DNA of 64,000 bases from positions 62,001 to 126,000 of the forward strand of contig NZ_AMZN01000051.1 in NCBI RefSeq assembly GCF_000331535.1. Reading direction: 5' to 3'. The position numbers were made by a program, and so were the translations under genes. This DNA is from Fulvivirga imtechensis AK7. GTDB lineage: Bacteria; Bacteroidota; Bacteroidia; Cytophagales; Cyclobacteriaceae. A model generated the notes under the pieces. That model was not told where the DNA came from and did not search any database. It saw only the letters and a list, made by a program, of their open reading frames with translations. Positions 8,874 to 17,937 of the stretch are shown here, piece by piece (the stretch's first letter is position 1; every line of letters starts with the position of its first letter).

Positions 8874-9872
8874 ATGCAATTGAAAGGAAAGAAAATATTG
8901 ATTACCGGTGCAGATGGCTTTATTGGAAGTCACCTGACGGAAAGGCTTTTTGAAGAGGGATGTCACGTACGGGCATTTGCCTACTATAACTCTTTCAACA
9001 GTTGGGGATGGCTGGATACGTTTTCCAAAGATAAGTTAGATCAAATGGAGATATTCACCGGCGATATAAGGGATCCTAATGGAGTAAGAACAGCGATGAA
9101 AGGCATTGAGGTCGTATTTCATCTTGCTGCATTGATAGCAATACCATACAGTTATCACTCGCCAGATTCATATGTCGACACAAATATAAAGGGTACTCTA
9201 AACGTCTTGCAGGCAGCTCGTGACCTTAATATTGAAAGGGTGCTGGTAACTTCTACTTCTGAAGTCTACGGGACCGCACAGTTTGTGCCTATTACTGAAC
9301 AGCACCCAAAGCAGGGGCAGTCCCCTTATTCCGCCTCTAAAATTGGAGCAGATTTTATGGCCGAATCATTTTTCAGAAGCTTTGAATTGCCGGTAGTAAT
9401 AATTCGCCCGTTTAATACATATGGCCCCCGTCAATCTGCAAGAGCAGTTATCCCAACAATCATTAGCCAATTGCTCAACGGAGCAGAGCAGATAAAACTC
9501 GGGGATACCACACCTACAAGAGATCTGCTCTTTGTTAAAGATACTGTTAATGGTTTTGTCGAAATAGCAAAAACCGAAGCATTATTGGGGCACGAGGTAA
9601 ACATTGCAACACAATCTGAAATATCAATTGGTGACCTCGCCCGGGAGATAATTGATCAGATAAATCCAGCAGCCGAAATAGTTACCGATAGCCAGCGTTT
9701 GAGGCCGGAAAAAAGTGAGGTCTTTCGATTATTTGGATCAAACGAGAAGATAAAGCGGTATACTTCATGGGAGTTGAACTACTCACTGAAGCAAGGTTTG
9801 ACAGAAACCATAAGCTGGTTTAAAAATAGTGAGAACCTGGCACGCTATAAGCCGGAAATATATAATCTTTAG
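8874..9872 (+). CDS. legB: NAD-dependent 4,6-dehydratase, LegB-like
   Basis: A 332-residue extended SDR. The Rossmann glycine motif TGADGFIGSHL is at residues 11-21, followed by LAALIAIPYSY, the catalytic-region STSEVYGTA, the YSASK active-site Tyr/Lys, and RPFNTYGPRQSARAVIPT. This pattern is that of the dehydratases that open the legionaminate pathway by forming a 4-keto-6-deoxy NDP-N-acetylhexosamine. The next five genes (LegI-, LegG-, PtmE-, LegF-, PtmA-like) support that role. ATG 8874 is preferred over the TTG at 8865. The NDP moiety is probably GDP given the PtmE homologue; that is inference. Confidence 0.75.
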   Translation: MQLKGKKILITGADGFIGSHLTERLFEEGCHVRAFAYYNSFNSWGWLDTFSKDKLDQMEIFTGDIRDPNGVRTAMKGIEVVFHLAALIAIPYSYHSPDSYVDTNIKGTLNVLQAARDLNIERVLVTSTSEVYGTAQFVPITEQHPKQGQSPYSASKIGADFMAESFFRSFELPVVIIRPFNTYGPRQSARAVIPTIISQLLNGAEQIKLGDTTPTRDLLFVKDTVNGFVEIAKTEALLGHEVNIATQSEISIGDLAREIIDQINPAAEIVTDSQRLRPEKSEVFRLFGSNEKIKRYTSWELNYSLKQGLTETISWFKNSENLARYKPEIYNL

Positions 9873-9881
9873 GTGAATTCA

Positions 9882-10931
9882 ATGAAGAAGAACGATCAGG
9901 TAAAGCATAGTGTCCTTATTATAGCAGAAGCAGGGGTCAATCATAATGGAGATATGCGAAAAGCCAAAGAATTGATTGATGTTGCTGCCGATGCAGGAGC
10001 AGACTTCGTAAAATTCCAAACTTTTAAAGCCGACAGATTGGTAGCAAAAGATGCAAAAAAAGCATCATATCAGGTACAAAATGAACCGGAACAGTCCAAT
10101 GACCAATATACTATGCTGAAGAGCCTGGAGTTGAGTGAAGATGATCATATGGTTCTTTCCAGGTATGCTCAGAGCAGGAATATCGGTTTTCTTTCTACTG
10201 GGTTTGATGAAGAAAGCATAGATTTTCTGAATGATTCTCTTAACATTCCTTTTTTTAAGGTTCCTTCCGGGGAGATTACCAACAAGCCTTATTTACAGCA
10301 TCTGGCCAAAAAAGGAAAACCGGTTATTTTATCTACCGGCATGGCGGATATGGAGGAGGTGAGAGCTGCTGTCAACGTACTGATAAACGGAGGACTCAAA
10401 AAAAGTTCAATTACTTTGTTGCATTGCAATACGGAGTATCCTACTCCCATGGAAGATGTTAATCTTATGGCGATGTTGAGTATGAAAAAGGATTTTGAAA
10501 TTGAAGTAGGATATTCTGATCATACATTGGGTATCGAGGTACCCATTGCAGCAGTAGCCCTGGGGGCCAGGGTGATAGAGAAACATTTTACGCTGGACAG
10601 AAATATGCCTGGACCAGATCATAAAGCATCCCTGGAGCCTATGGAATTAAGAGCGATGGTTATGGCCGTAAGAAATATTGAAAAGGCTATTGGTGGTAGC
10701 GGTATAAAGTCTCCTTCTCAGTCGGAGGTAGCTAATAAAGTGGCGGCAAGAAAGAGCATTCATATTAAGCAAAGCGTAGGAAAGGGGGCAATAATAACAA
10801 GAGAAAATATTGTTATGAAGCGCCCGGGTGATGGAATATCCCCGATGGACGTAGATTTGATAATTGGTAAAAAAGTGGTTCGGGATATTGCGGCTGGAAA
10901 CAAGATAATCTGGAAGGACTTAGACGAATGA
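9882..10931 (+). CDS. legI: Nonulosonate (legionaminate/sialate-type) synthase, NeuB family
   Basis: A 349-residue two-domain enzyme. The N-terminal TIM-barrel has IAEAGVNHNGD (PEP and metal site), DFVKFQTFKADRL, KVPSGEITN, TGMADMEEV, HCNTEYPTP, YSDHT and the family-typical EKHFTLDRNMPGPDHKASL. The C-terminal SAF/antifreeze-like domain begins near residue 285 (ARKSIHIKQSVGKG). It condenses PEP with a 6-carbon N-acylated hexose to a 9-carbon ulosonic acid. An in-frame GTG lies 9 bases upstream of the chosen ATG. It sits directly after the LegB-like gene and its stop overlaps the LegG-like start. Substrate type (Leg versus Neu) rests on the gene neighbourhood. Confidence 0.9.
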   Translation: MKKNDQVKHSVLIIAEAGVNHNGDMRKAKELIDVAADAGADFVKFQTFKADRLVAKDAKKASYQVQNEPEQSNDQYTMLKSLELSEDDHMVLSRYAQSRNIGFLSTGFDEESIDFLNDSLNIPFFKVPSGEITNKPYLQHLAKKGKPVILSTGMADMEEVRAAVNVLINGGLKKSSITLLHCNTEYPTPMEDVNLMAMLSMKKDFEIEVGYSDHTLGIEVPIAAVALGARVIEKHFTLDRNMPGPDHKASLEPMELRAMVMAVRNIEKAIGGSGIKSPSQSEVANKVAARKSIHIKQSVGKGAIITRENIVMKRPGDGISPMDVDLIIGKKVVRDIAAGNKIIWKDLDE

Positions 10932-12037
10932 AAAATATTGCAGTACTAACGAGCTCCAGAGCAGATTACGGTATATATAAACCTTTATTGAAGGCTCTGA
11001 AAGAACATAAAGAATGTCAACTAAGTGTTATTGCTTTTGGTACACATCTTTCCCCTTTTCATGGGCACACAGTCAATCAAATACTAGAAGATGGGTTTTC
11101 AGTAGATTATCGGATCAATTCACTGTTAATCAATGACGATGCAAACTCCATATCTACCGCTGTAGCGCTCACAAGCCTTAAGTTTGCCGAATTCTGGCAA
11201 AATCATGCTCAAGACTTTGATGCGGTTTTTTGCCTTGGCGACCGTTATGAAATGTTTGCGGCTGTTACCTCCGGTATACCTTATGGAATTAAGTTTGCTC
11301 ATCTGCATGGTGGAGAAACCACGCTTGGCGCTATAGACAATATATACCGGCATGCAATTAGTCTCGCATCACATTGGCATTTCACAGCTCACGACTCTTT
11401 TAGTGAAAGAATTGCTCAAATTATAGGTTCAAGAGACCGTGTAATTACCGTTGGGGCGTTAGGATTGGATAACCTGGAAAACTTATGCCTGCTATCCAAA
11501 GAAGAGTTTTTTAAAAAATGGAATATAGATATAAACATTCCAAGTATACTAATAACCGTTCATCCGGAAACGGTTGATATAAAGCACATGGAGCAGCGTA
11601 ATGACGCGTTGATTAACGCGTTGAACCAGCTTGTTAAGAAATATCAATTGATAATTACCATGCCCAATGCTGATACTTTTGGCACTGAATTAAGACGTAG
11701 AATTCTGACTTTTAGGGAGAAGTATGTAAATGAATTAAAATTGGTGGAAAATTTCGGCACACAAAGTTATTTTACCTGTATGAAATACTCTTCATTTCTT
11801 TTGGGAAATACTTCAAGTGGTATTATTGAAGCGGCCTCATTTCAAAAATATGTCATAAACTTGGGAGATCGACAGAAGGGAAGAATGTCAGGAGACAATG
11901 TGGTTCATGTGCCTTTTGGCGAAAAACTAATTTTAAATGCTGTTGGTCAGATCGAGAAGAAGCAGCAGTATGAGGGTGGTAATATCTATTACCAGGGAGG
12001 GGCAGTAAAGAAAATATTAAAAGAAATTTTTAGATAG
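10928..12037 (+). CDS. legG: NDP-N-acetylhexosamine 2-epimerase (hydrolysing), LegG/NeuC-like
   Basis: A 369-residue GT-B-fold epimerase of the NeuC branch. TSSRADYGIYKPLL is the characteristic N-terminus. CLGDRYEMFAAV, HLHGGETTLGAIDN, ITVHPET and LGNTSSGIIEA are the UDP/GDP-binding and catalytic blocks. Hydrolysing members release the nucleotide while epimerising C2, giving the free ManNAc-type sugar used by the synthase encoded just upstream (4-base overlap). The family match is clear; assignment to the legionaminate route rather than sialic acid rests on the LegB- and PtmE-like neighbours. Confidence 0.88.
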   Translation: MKNIAVLTSSRADYGIYKPLLKALKEHKECQLSVIAFGTHLSPFHGHTVNQILEDGFSVDYRINSLLINDDANSISTAVALTSLKFAEFWQNHAQDFDAVFCLGDRYEMFAAVTSGIPYGIKFAHLHGGETTLGAIDNIYRHAISLASHWHFTAHDSFSERIAQIIGSRDRVITVGALGLDNLENLCLLSKEEFFKKWNIDINIPSILITVHPETVDIKHMEQRNDALINALNQLVKKYQLIITMPNADTFGTELRRRILTFREKYVNELKLVENFGTQSYFTCMKYSSFLLGNTSSGIIEAASFQKYVINLGDRQKGRMSGDNVVHVPFGEKLILNAVGQIEKKQQYEGGNIYYQGGAVKKILKEIFR

Positions 12038-13084
12038 GTGCAGAATATAGAAAAACATTTAATATTGACCGGTTCCCCAATCAAGAGTGCACTGGCCAAG
12101 CTAAATCAATTGGCTGCTGATGCAATACTTTTTGTAGTAGACCAGGACCAACGGTTAATTGGTTCTCTTACTGATGGAGATATTCGCAGGGGCTTTTTGA
12201 AGAACCTCAATTTAGATAATGTGGTAAATGATTTCCTGCAGCCCAACCCTCGATTTGTTCGTAAGGGAGACGACAATATCCTTAAAGTAATAGAGTTCAG
12301 AAATAAGCAGTTTAGAATTCTTCCGGTTTTAGATGGTAATAACCGTGTTATTAATATTATTAATTTTCGGTTTTTTAAATCCTATTTGCCGGTGGATGCG
12401 ATCATAATGGCGGGAGGAAGAGGTGTTCGGCTGCGGCCTTTGACGGATAAAATACCAAAGCCATTACTGCATGTAGGTGATAAACCCATTATTGAACATA
12501 ATCTTGACAGGCTTATTAGCTATGGCATAGATGATGTATGGATATCGATAAGGTATCGTGGAGACCAGATTAAGGAGTATTTGGGTGACGGAGATAGTAA
12601 GAATATTAAAATAGAATACATTTGGGAAGATGAGCCATTAGGTACGATAGGAGCAGTGAGTAAAATATCTAATTTGCAACACGACAATATTCTTGTCACC
12701 AACTCAGATTTACTTACAGACCTGGATTATGAAGATTTTTTCCTGGATTTTTTAAACAGTAAGGCGGATCTGAGCGTGGTTACTATACCATATGCCGTAA
12801 AAGTACCATATGCGGTTCTGGAAACCAGTAATAACCATGTACTTTCATTTAAAGAAAAGCCTACATATACCTACTATTCCAATGGTGGTATTTACCTGTT
12901 GAAGAGGCATGTGTTGAAGTACATACCTAAAGAATCTTTCTATAACGCCACGGACCTTATGGAGCACTTGATCAATAATGGAATGAAGGTCAATTCATAT
13001 CCTCTTAGGGGGTACTGGTTGGATATCGGCAACCCGGAGGATTTTAAAAAGGCCCAGGAAGATATAAACCACCTAAGCTTGTAA
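12038..13084 (+). CDS. ptmE: CBS-domain sugar-1-phosphate guanylyltransferase, PtmE-like
   Basis: A 348-residue fusion. Residues about 10-115 are a CBS pair (GSLTDGDIRRGFLK in the first repeat). Residues 120-348 are a sugar nucleotidyltransferase with AGGRGVRLRPLTDKIPKP, the NTP-binding loop and catalytic Lys, then VTNSDLLTD (metal-binding Asp) and GYWLDIGNPEDFKKA. This architecture matches Campylobacter PtmE, which makes GDP-glucosamine for CMP-legionaminate synthesis. It uses a GTG start, 0 bases after the previous stop, with no ATG nearby. The nucleotide specificity is inferred by homology. Confidence 0.82.
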   Translation: MQNIEKHLILTGSPIKSALAKLNQLAADAILFVVDQDQRLIGSLTDGDIRRGFLKNLNLDNVVNDFLQPNPRFVRKGDDNILKVIEFRNKQFRILPVLDGNNRVINIINFRFFKSYLPVDAIIMAGGRGVRLRPLTDKIPKPLLHVGDKPIIEHNLDRLISYGIDDVWISIRYRGDQIKEYLGDGDSKNIKIEYIWEDEPLGTIGAVSKISNLQHDNILVTNSDLLTDLDYEDFFLDFLNSKADLSVVTIPYAVKVPYAVLETSNNHVLSFKEKPTYTYYSNGGIYLLKRHVLKYIPKESFYNATDLMEHLINNGMKVNSYPLRGYWLDIGNPEDFKKAQEDINHLSL

Positions 13085-13815
13085 TGGAAATTTTAGTAAC
13101 TATATGTGCAAGGGGAGGGTCTAAAGGCATCCCTGACAAAAATATCAAAGTTATAAACGGGCTGCCTCTAATCGCCTATTCTATATTGCTGGCCCGTCAA
13201 ATTAAGGATAAATACGGTGCAGATATTGCTCTATCTACAGATAGTGCCAGGTATAAAGATGTTGCAGCTGAATATGGCCTTAAAGCCGAATATACCCGGC
13301 CGCAGGATTTGGCTACTGATGGCGCAGGGAAAATTGGAGTAATCCGCGATGTCAAGGAGTTTGAGGAAAGAAAGAGGCAGAAGAAGTATGATTATGTGAT
13401 CGACCTGGAAGTTACTTCCCCGCTTCGTAACCTCGATGACATAGAGGTTGCCTTGGAAAAATTGATTGCTAATGAAGAGGCGCATATAATCGTGGGTGTG
13501 AGCCCGGTAACCAAAAACCCTTACTACAACATGTGGGAGAAAAAAGAGGATGGCTTTTGGGGACTTTCAAAACCCACTTCAGACAATATCCTCGCCCGTC
13601 AAAAATCTCCGAAGGTATATGCTTCCAATGGGATGCTATATATCATGAGACATACTTTTTTTGATTATGGTTACAAATCCATTGTCACAGATAAAACTGA
13701 AGTATATGTCTCCCCCCACATCTGTTTTGATCTGGATGAAATGATTGATTTTTATTTCATGGATTTTGTGTTGTCCAATAACAAACTGGATTTTAAATTG
13801 GGATTTAATGAGTGA
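13084..13815 (+). CDS. legF: CMP-nonulosonate synthetase (LegF/PtmB/NeuA-like)
   Basis: A 243-residue CMP-sugar synthetase. CARGGSKGIPDKNIK is the CTP-binding signature, ALSTDS and EVTSPLRNLDDIE are the ribose/sugar-binding motifs, and FDLDEMIDFYF is the terminal acidic motif. It activates the ulosonic acid made by the synthase at 9882-10931 as its CMP derivative. It overlaps the PtmE-like gene by one base (ATG inside TAATG) and the PtmA-like gene by 8 bases. It is much closer to canonical NeuA/LegF than the second cytidylyltransferase at 6327-7031, so two different CMP-sugars may be made in this locus. Confidence 0.88.
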   Translation: MEILVTICARGGSKGIPDKNIKVINGLPLIAYSILLARQIKDKYGADIALSTDSARYKDVAAEYGLKAEYTRPQDLATDGAGKIGVIRDVKEFEERKRQKKYDYVIDLEVTSPLRNLDDIEVALEKLIANEEAHIIVGVSPVTKNPYYNMWEKKEDGFWGLSKPTSDNILARQKSPKVYASNGMLYIMRHTFFDYGYKSIVTDKTEVYVSPHICFDLDEMIDFYFMDFVLSNNKLDFKLGFNE

Positions 13816-14548
13816 TAATAAAGGAATAGTTATTGTTACAGGAGGTTGCGGATTACTTGGACGAGCAATATTACATGATCTGAGGAAAAAAGGCTATGTG
13901 GCCATTAACTTTGATGTTAGCATCGAAAGTAACCTGGATGATCATAATGTTCACTGTGATGTAACTGATGATCTTTCCATCAGGGAAAGCGTAGATCTTG
14001 TATTAAGAAACTATGAGCGAATTGACGGATTGGTTAATAATGCGTATCCAAGAACCTCTGACTGGGGAGTGGCATTTGAGGAAGATGACCTGACTTCGTG
14101 GAGGAAGAATGTTGATATTCAGATGAATAGCTATGTGGCCTGCTGCCAGACAGTTTTAAAAGCAATGAAAAAACAAGCATCGGGAGGAGCAGTTGTTAAC
14201 ATAGCTTCTATATATGGTGTCGTTGGGAATGACTTTACCATTTATGAAAATACGACAATAAAACCACCTGCAGCCTATTCTGCAATCAAAGGTGGTCTGA
14301 TCAATTTTACGAGATATCTCGCCTCCTTTTACGGGCAACATAACATTCGGGTTAACTGTGTGTCACCTGGGGGGATTTATGATCATCAACCCGAAGCTTT
14401 TGTGAAAGCGTATGAGCATAAGGTTCCAATGAAAAGAATGGGAAAGCCCGAAGATATATCTCCGGCTGTTAGTTTTCTGCTTTCTGAAGAAGCCCGATAT
14501 ATAACAGGACAAAATTTGATAGTTGATGGTGGATGGACCGCAATATAG
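13808..14548 (+). CDS. ptmA: Short-chain dehydrogenase/reductase, PtmA-like
   Basis: A 246-residue classical SDR: VTGGCGLLGRAI cofactor loop, VNNAYPRTS (modified NNAG motif), NIASIYG catalytic Ser region, YSAIKGG active-site YxxxK, and GQNLIVDGGWTAI C-terminus. In Campylobacter, PtmA lies with ptmB/ptmE and is thought to supply the glucosamine precursor together with PtmF; no PtmF homologue is visible here. The ATG at 13808 begins just before the Rossmann strand; an upstream in-frame ATG at 13745 would add 21 residues lying inside the legF coding region and is less likely. Confidence 0.8.
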   Translation: MSDNKGIVIVTGGCGLLGRAILHDLRKKGYVAINFDVSIESNLDDHNVHCDVTDDLSIRESVDLVLRNYERIDGLVNNAYPRTSDWGVAFEEDDLTSWRKNVDIQMNSYVACCQTVLKAMKKQASGGAVVNIASIYGVVGNDFTIYENTTIKPPAAYSAIKGGLINFTRYLASFYGQHNIRVNCVSPGGIYDHQPEAFVKAYEHKVPMKRMGKPEDISPAVSFLLSEEARYITGQNLIVDGGWTAI

Positions 14549-14569
14549 CATACAGGCTTTCTTAAACTC

Positions 14570-15949
14570 ATGACCAATATCAGCGATAAAATATCAGCCA
14601 TTGAAAAGCAATTGGATATCACGGGATACAGGTTCGGAGAAGAGGACGTCTGGCCTGTTATTCGCATAGCTATTTACCTGAGCTCCACGAAGTCGACTTC
14701 AGGAGGAAGAGTATCTCCATTAAAGAGGTTGAACTTTTTATTAGCAGGCGGTTGGCACTTTCTCAAAAATCAGGTCCTTAACTTAACCCCTGGTAAGCAC
14801 GAAGTCGCTTTGGTTACCACAAGCCATTACAAGGTAGTGGAAAATGGACGTGTCTATGATCGTATTATCGATCCTGTACTCAGATATTTGACGGATAAAG
14901 GAAAAAAATTTAGAGTCTTTGAATTTACGGGGAAATACGCATATGATAAAGACATAAATTATCGAAAAAATTTACGTCCAATACATCAGGAAGTGTACTT
15001 TTTTTCATTAATGAAACGAATATTCCGCAGGTCAAATTATAAACTGACAGGCGATATTAGTGCACTAAACAACCTTCTTCAAGTTTACGAGATCAACTTC
15101 TCAATAGATACAAGCTTTATAAAAAAGCTTGAACTAATTTTTCTTCAGGCCGATTATTTCCAAATGGTGCTTAGGAAATCCGGTGTTAAACATTTGTTTG
15201 TTGTGTGCTACTATGATGCTAAATGTTTCAGTTTTATGTTAGCAGCCAATCGCCTAGGACTTCAGACCATCGATCTGCAGCATGGCGTCCAGGGAAAGCA
15301 GCACATGGCATACGCAAAATGGCCCCTTGATACTTTATGTCGCGCCAAATTCTTACCCACCCATTTCTATGTTTGGGACCGCAGTTCATTTAACGCCATT
15401 CTTGAATGGAGACAGGATGCAGATAAGATACTCTTAGGATCAAATAAATGGTTTGAAGAGCGTGCAAAGAAAGTATCAAATGATACTATTCTGTTGAGCC
15501 TGCAGCCTATTGATGACTTTTTGCCCGATTATGTTCTCTCTTTGATTAAGGGCTACACTGGTAATAAAAAGTGGTATGCTCGTCTCCACCCCAGGCAGAT
15601 AGATGAAATAGATAAAATAGAAAGCCTTTTTGCCAGGGAAGGTTTACTTGAAAAAGTGGATGTCAGGAAGGCTTCTCACACACCTTTGACCGATTTGCTA
15701 CAACATACCGCCATACATATAACTTTCTATTCAAGTGTGGCCATAGAGGCTGGTTACTTTCAGATTCCGACTTATTTCTTAAGTGAAAAAGGCATGTCAT
15801 ATTTTACTGATTCTCTCGATGAGAAACTAATCTACTGCTATCCAAAAGACGACTTTACTGAAGTTCTTGCGAAACTCGACACTATCCCGGCGGATGCCGA
15901 AAAGCACGAGGATAGAATTAATACTCTAGACCGGTTGTTCTATGACTAA
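14570..15949 (+). CDS. Putative GT-B-fold surface-polysaccharide glycosyltransferase (paralogue of 525-2012)
   Basis: A 459-residue soluble protein similar along its length to the product of 525-2012. Both share an N-terminal WP..R.A motif, a central FVVCYYDAKCFSFMLAA/CYVLCYYSSLYYPLLAA-type block, TIDLQHG followed by G..H..Y..W, HFYVWDRSS, ARLHPRQ and a late region with TFYSSVAIEAGYF (in place of SPSSGTIIEA). The layout suggests a nucleotide-sugar transferase. It comes directly after the nonulosonate block and overlaps the following GT2 gene by 8 bases, so a role in transferring a CMP-nonulosonate is possible but unproven. Confidence 0.6.
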   Translation: MTNISDKISAIEKQLDITGYRFGEEDVWPVIRIAIYLSSTKSTSGGRVSPLKRLNFLLAGGWHFLKNQVLNLTPGKHEVALVTTSHYKVVENGRVYDRIIDPVLRYLTDKGKKFRVFEFTGKYAYDKDINYRKNLRPIHQEVYFFSLMKRIFRRSNYKLTGDISALNNLLQVYEINFSIDTSFIKKLELIFLQADYFQMVLRKSGVKHLFVVCYYDAKCFSFMLAANRLGLQTIDLQHGVQGKQHMAYAKWPLDTLCRAKFLPTHFYVWDRSSFNAILEWRQDADKILLGSNKWFEERAKKVSNDTILLSLQPIDDFLPDYVLSLIKGYTGNKKWYARLHPRQIDEIDKIESLFAREGLLEKVDVRKASHTPLTDLLQHTAIHITFYSSVAIEAGYFQIPTYFLSEKGMSYFTDSLDEKLIYCYPKDDFTEVLAKLDTIPADAEKHEDRINTLDRLFYD

Positions 15950-16841
15950 TAAGCCTCTTAGTTTAAGCGTAGTAATACCTGTAAAGGATAGGCAAGAGGC
16001 TTTAATGAGGGCAATTGCCTCTGTTAAAGCTCAGAGCTACCCAGTGAGCAATATTATCGTTGTTGACGATGGCTCTGCAGAGGAGGTTGGTCCGATACTT
16101 AAGAAAAAATATCCTGACGTAATTTATTTGAGGAACAGCGAATCTCAGGGAGCACCATTTTCCCGTAACAGAGGTTGGAAGCATGCCGGTTCTGAATTGA
16201 TTGCATTTCTTGATAGTGATGATGAGATGAAGCCGGATAATTTGTCCAGAAAAGTAGGTATGCTCATCGAACAAGGTCTGGATATGGTGATAGGCTCAAT
16301 AGAGCTAAATGAGAACGGTAAAGTGTCACCTCAAAAATTTAAAATTACCCCTGACAGGCCTTTGCGTGATCATTTACTACTAAATACACCGTTTGATGCG
16401 CGAACATCTACGTTTGTTATAAAACGTCAGGTTTTGGAAAGCATATCCTTTGATCATAACTTAAAAAAACATCAAGACTGGGATCTTTTTATTAATGTTG
16501 ATTATCACTACAATGTTGGGTATACCAATTACTGTGATACCACCCTTCATATAGCTTCCGATGATAGAATAAGTAGTAAGCTGCAACATGAATCAACAAA
16601 GTATTTCATAACAAAAAATCAAACAAAAGTATCGGACCAGGCCATGTTTATGTTTTTGCTCAAAATGTTATACAAATCACAAATCAGGAGGGATCATGAG
16701 GGTACTACACTCTACCGGACCCTACTGGCTGGATATAAGCGCAAGGTCAATTTTACTAGTGAAATCATCATATTTCTTGTAAAGTATAAGATACTAAACG
16801 TAAGTTTACTTCAGAAACTGAAGAAACTGTTGAAAAGCTAG
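15942..16841 (+). CDS. Glycosyltransferase family 2
   Basis: A 299-residue GT-A enzyme. The N-terminus has SVVIPVKDRQEALMRAI, VVDDGS and then AFLDSDDEMKPDNL, which holds the DxD metal site. A later KKHQDWDLFINVDYHY segment matches the acceptor-side ED/QDWD motif of GT2 rhamnosyl/glucosyl transferases. No transmembrane segments are evident. It adds one sugar to the lipid-linked repeat unit; donor unknown. It overlaps the preceding gene by 8 bases. Confidence 0.88.
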   Translation: MTNKPLSLSVVIPVKDRQEALMRAIASVKAQSYPVSNIIVVDDGSAEEVGPILKKKYPDVIYLRNSESQGAPFSRNRGWKHAGSELIAFLDSDDEMKPDNLSRKVGMLIEQGLDMVIGSIELNENGKVSPQKFKITPDRPLRDHLLLNTPFDARTSTFVIKRQVLESISFDHNLKKHQDWDLFINVDYHYNVGYTNYCDTTLHIASDDRISSKLQHESTKYFITKNQTKVSDQAMFMFLLKMLYKSQIRRDHEGTTLYRTLLAGYKRKVNFTSEIIIFLVKYKILNVSLLQKLKKLLKS

Positions 16842-16844
16842 GGA

Positions 16845-17924
16845 ATGGGGAAAAGAATACTCTTAGTTGTTGGTTCACTGAAAACAGGAGGAGCTGAACG
16901 TGTAACAGTGATAACAGGAGCCGAGTTGCAAAAGCGGGGATATGACGTGCACTATGTACTACAACGAAATATCATAGAGTTACCCAATGATATTCCAGAT
17001 GATAAAATTCATATCTTAAGAAAAAGAAATTCCCAAAATAAATTCTATAAATTTTACGCCCTTTTTATAAAATTATTTTTTGTATGTCTCCGGGTGAGGC
17101 CTGCCTATGTTATTGCCTTCAGTCGTGTGAGTAGTTTTCTTGCTTGCTTTACTTTCCATAGAAAAATAATAGCAAGATTCGATGCTAATCCTTATATCCT
17201 GAGTAAAAAGCAGCACCGATATGCAGACTTTGTTTTTAAATGGCCATTTATCCGTAAGGTGGTTGTACCTTCCACCGGAATGTATGATGCCGTGTCGATG
17301 GAAAGAGCTCGGTATAAAGAGAAGTTAGTTATTATTCCGAACTCTTTGGACGTTGTAAAAGTTACCACTTTGGCAGATGCACCGGCGGCTTTTATTTCCG
17401 CTGACAAGTTTATATGTGCTATGGGCAGACTTAGTGAAGATAAAAACTTCGAACTTTTGTTAAATGCGTTCGCCAAAAGTGAAGTTAGAAACCTGTATAA
17501 GCTGGTTATTATTGGTGATGGGAGACTAAAGCAAAAATTACATGGGATGGTTTCTTCTTTAAATATCACCGAAAGGGTAATATTTTTGGGTTACCTGAAG
17601 AATCCATACCCGGTTCTGAAACAGGCAGACTTTTTAGTTAACACATCTATTAAGGAGAGTTTTTGTAACGTTATTCTGGAAGCTTTGGCTTTGTCTTTAC
17701 CGGTTGTAGCTACAGATTGCACTTATGGGCCTTCGGATATGGTTAAAAATAATGTGAATGGTTATTTGATTCCAACCAACGATGAGGCTGCACTTATTAA
17801 GATGTTGGACAAGATTGCTTTTGACTCCAACACAATAGAAAAACTTAGAAATGCCACAAAAAGCAGCATAACTTCATTTGAATTAAATAACGTTATACAG
17901 CAATGGATAGATTTACTCAAATAG
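16845..17924 (+). CDS. Glycosyltransferase family 4
   Basis: A 359-residue retaining GT-B enzyme. The N-terminal domain opens with VGSLKTGGAERVTV. The C-terminal domain carries GRLSEDKNFELLLNAF, IIGDG and the EX7E-like NTSIKESFCNVILEALALS followed by PVVATDCTYGPSDMV. Many proteins with this C-terminal pattern transfer GalNAc or other HexNAc in capsule clusters. It starts 3 bases after the GT2 stop. Donor and linkage cannot be read. Confidence 0.88.
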   Translation: MGKRILLVVGSLKTGGAERVTVITGAELQKRGYDVHYVLQRNIIELPNDIPDDKIHILRKRNSQNKFYKFYALFIKLFFVCLRVRPAYVIAFSRVSSFLACFTFHRKIIARFDANPYILSKKQHRYADFVFKWPFIRKVVVPSTGMYDAVSMERARYKEKLVIIPNSLDVVKVTTLADAPAAFISADKFICAMGRLSEDKNFELLLNAFAKSEVRNLYKLVIIGDGRLKQKLHGMVSSLNITERVIFLGYLKNPYPVLKQADFLVNTSIKESFCNVILEALALSLPVVATDCTYGPSDMVKNNVNGYLIPTNDEAALIKMLDKIAFDSNTIEKLRNATKSSITSFELNNVIQQWIDLLK

Positions 17925-17937
17925 GATAAGGTAATTA

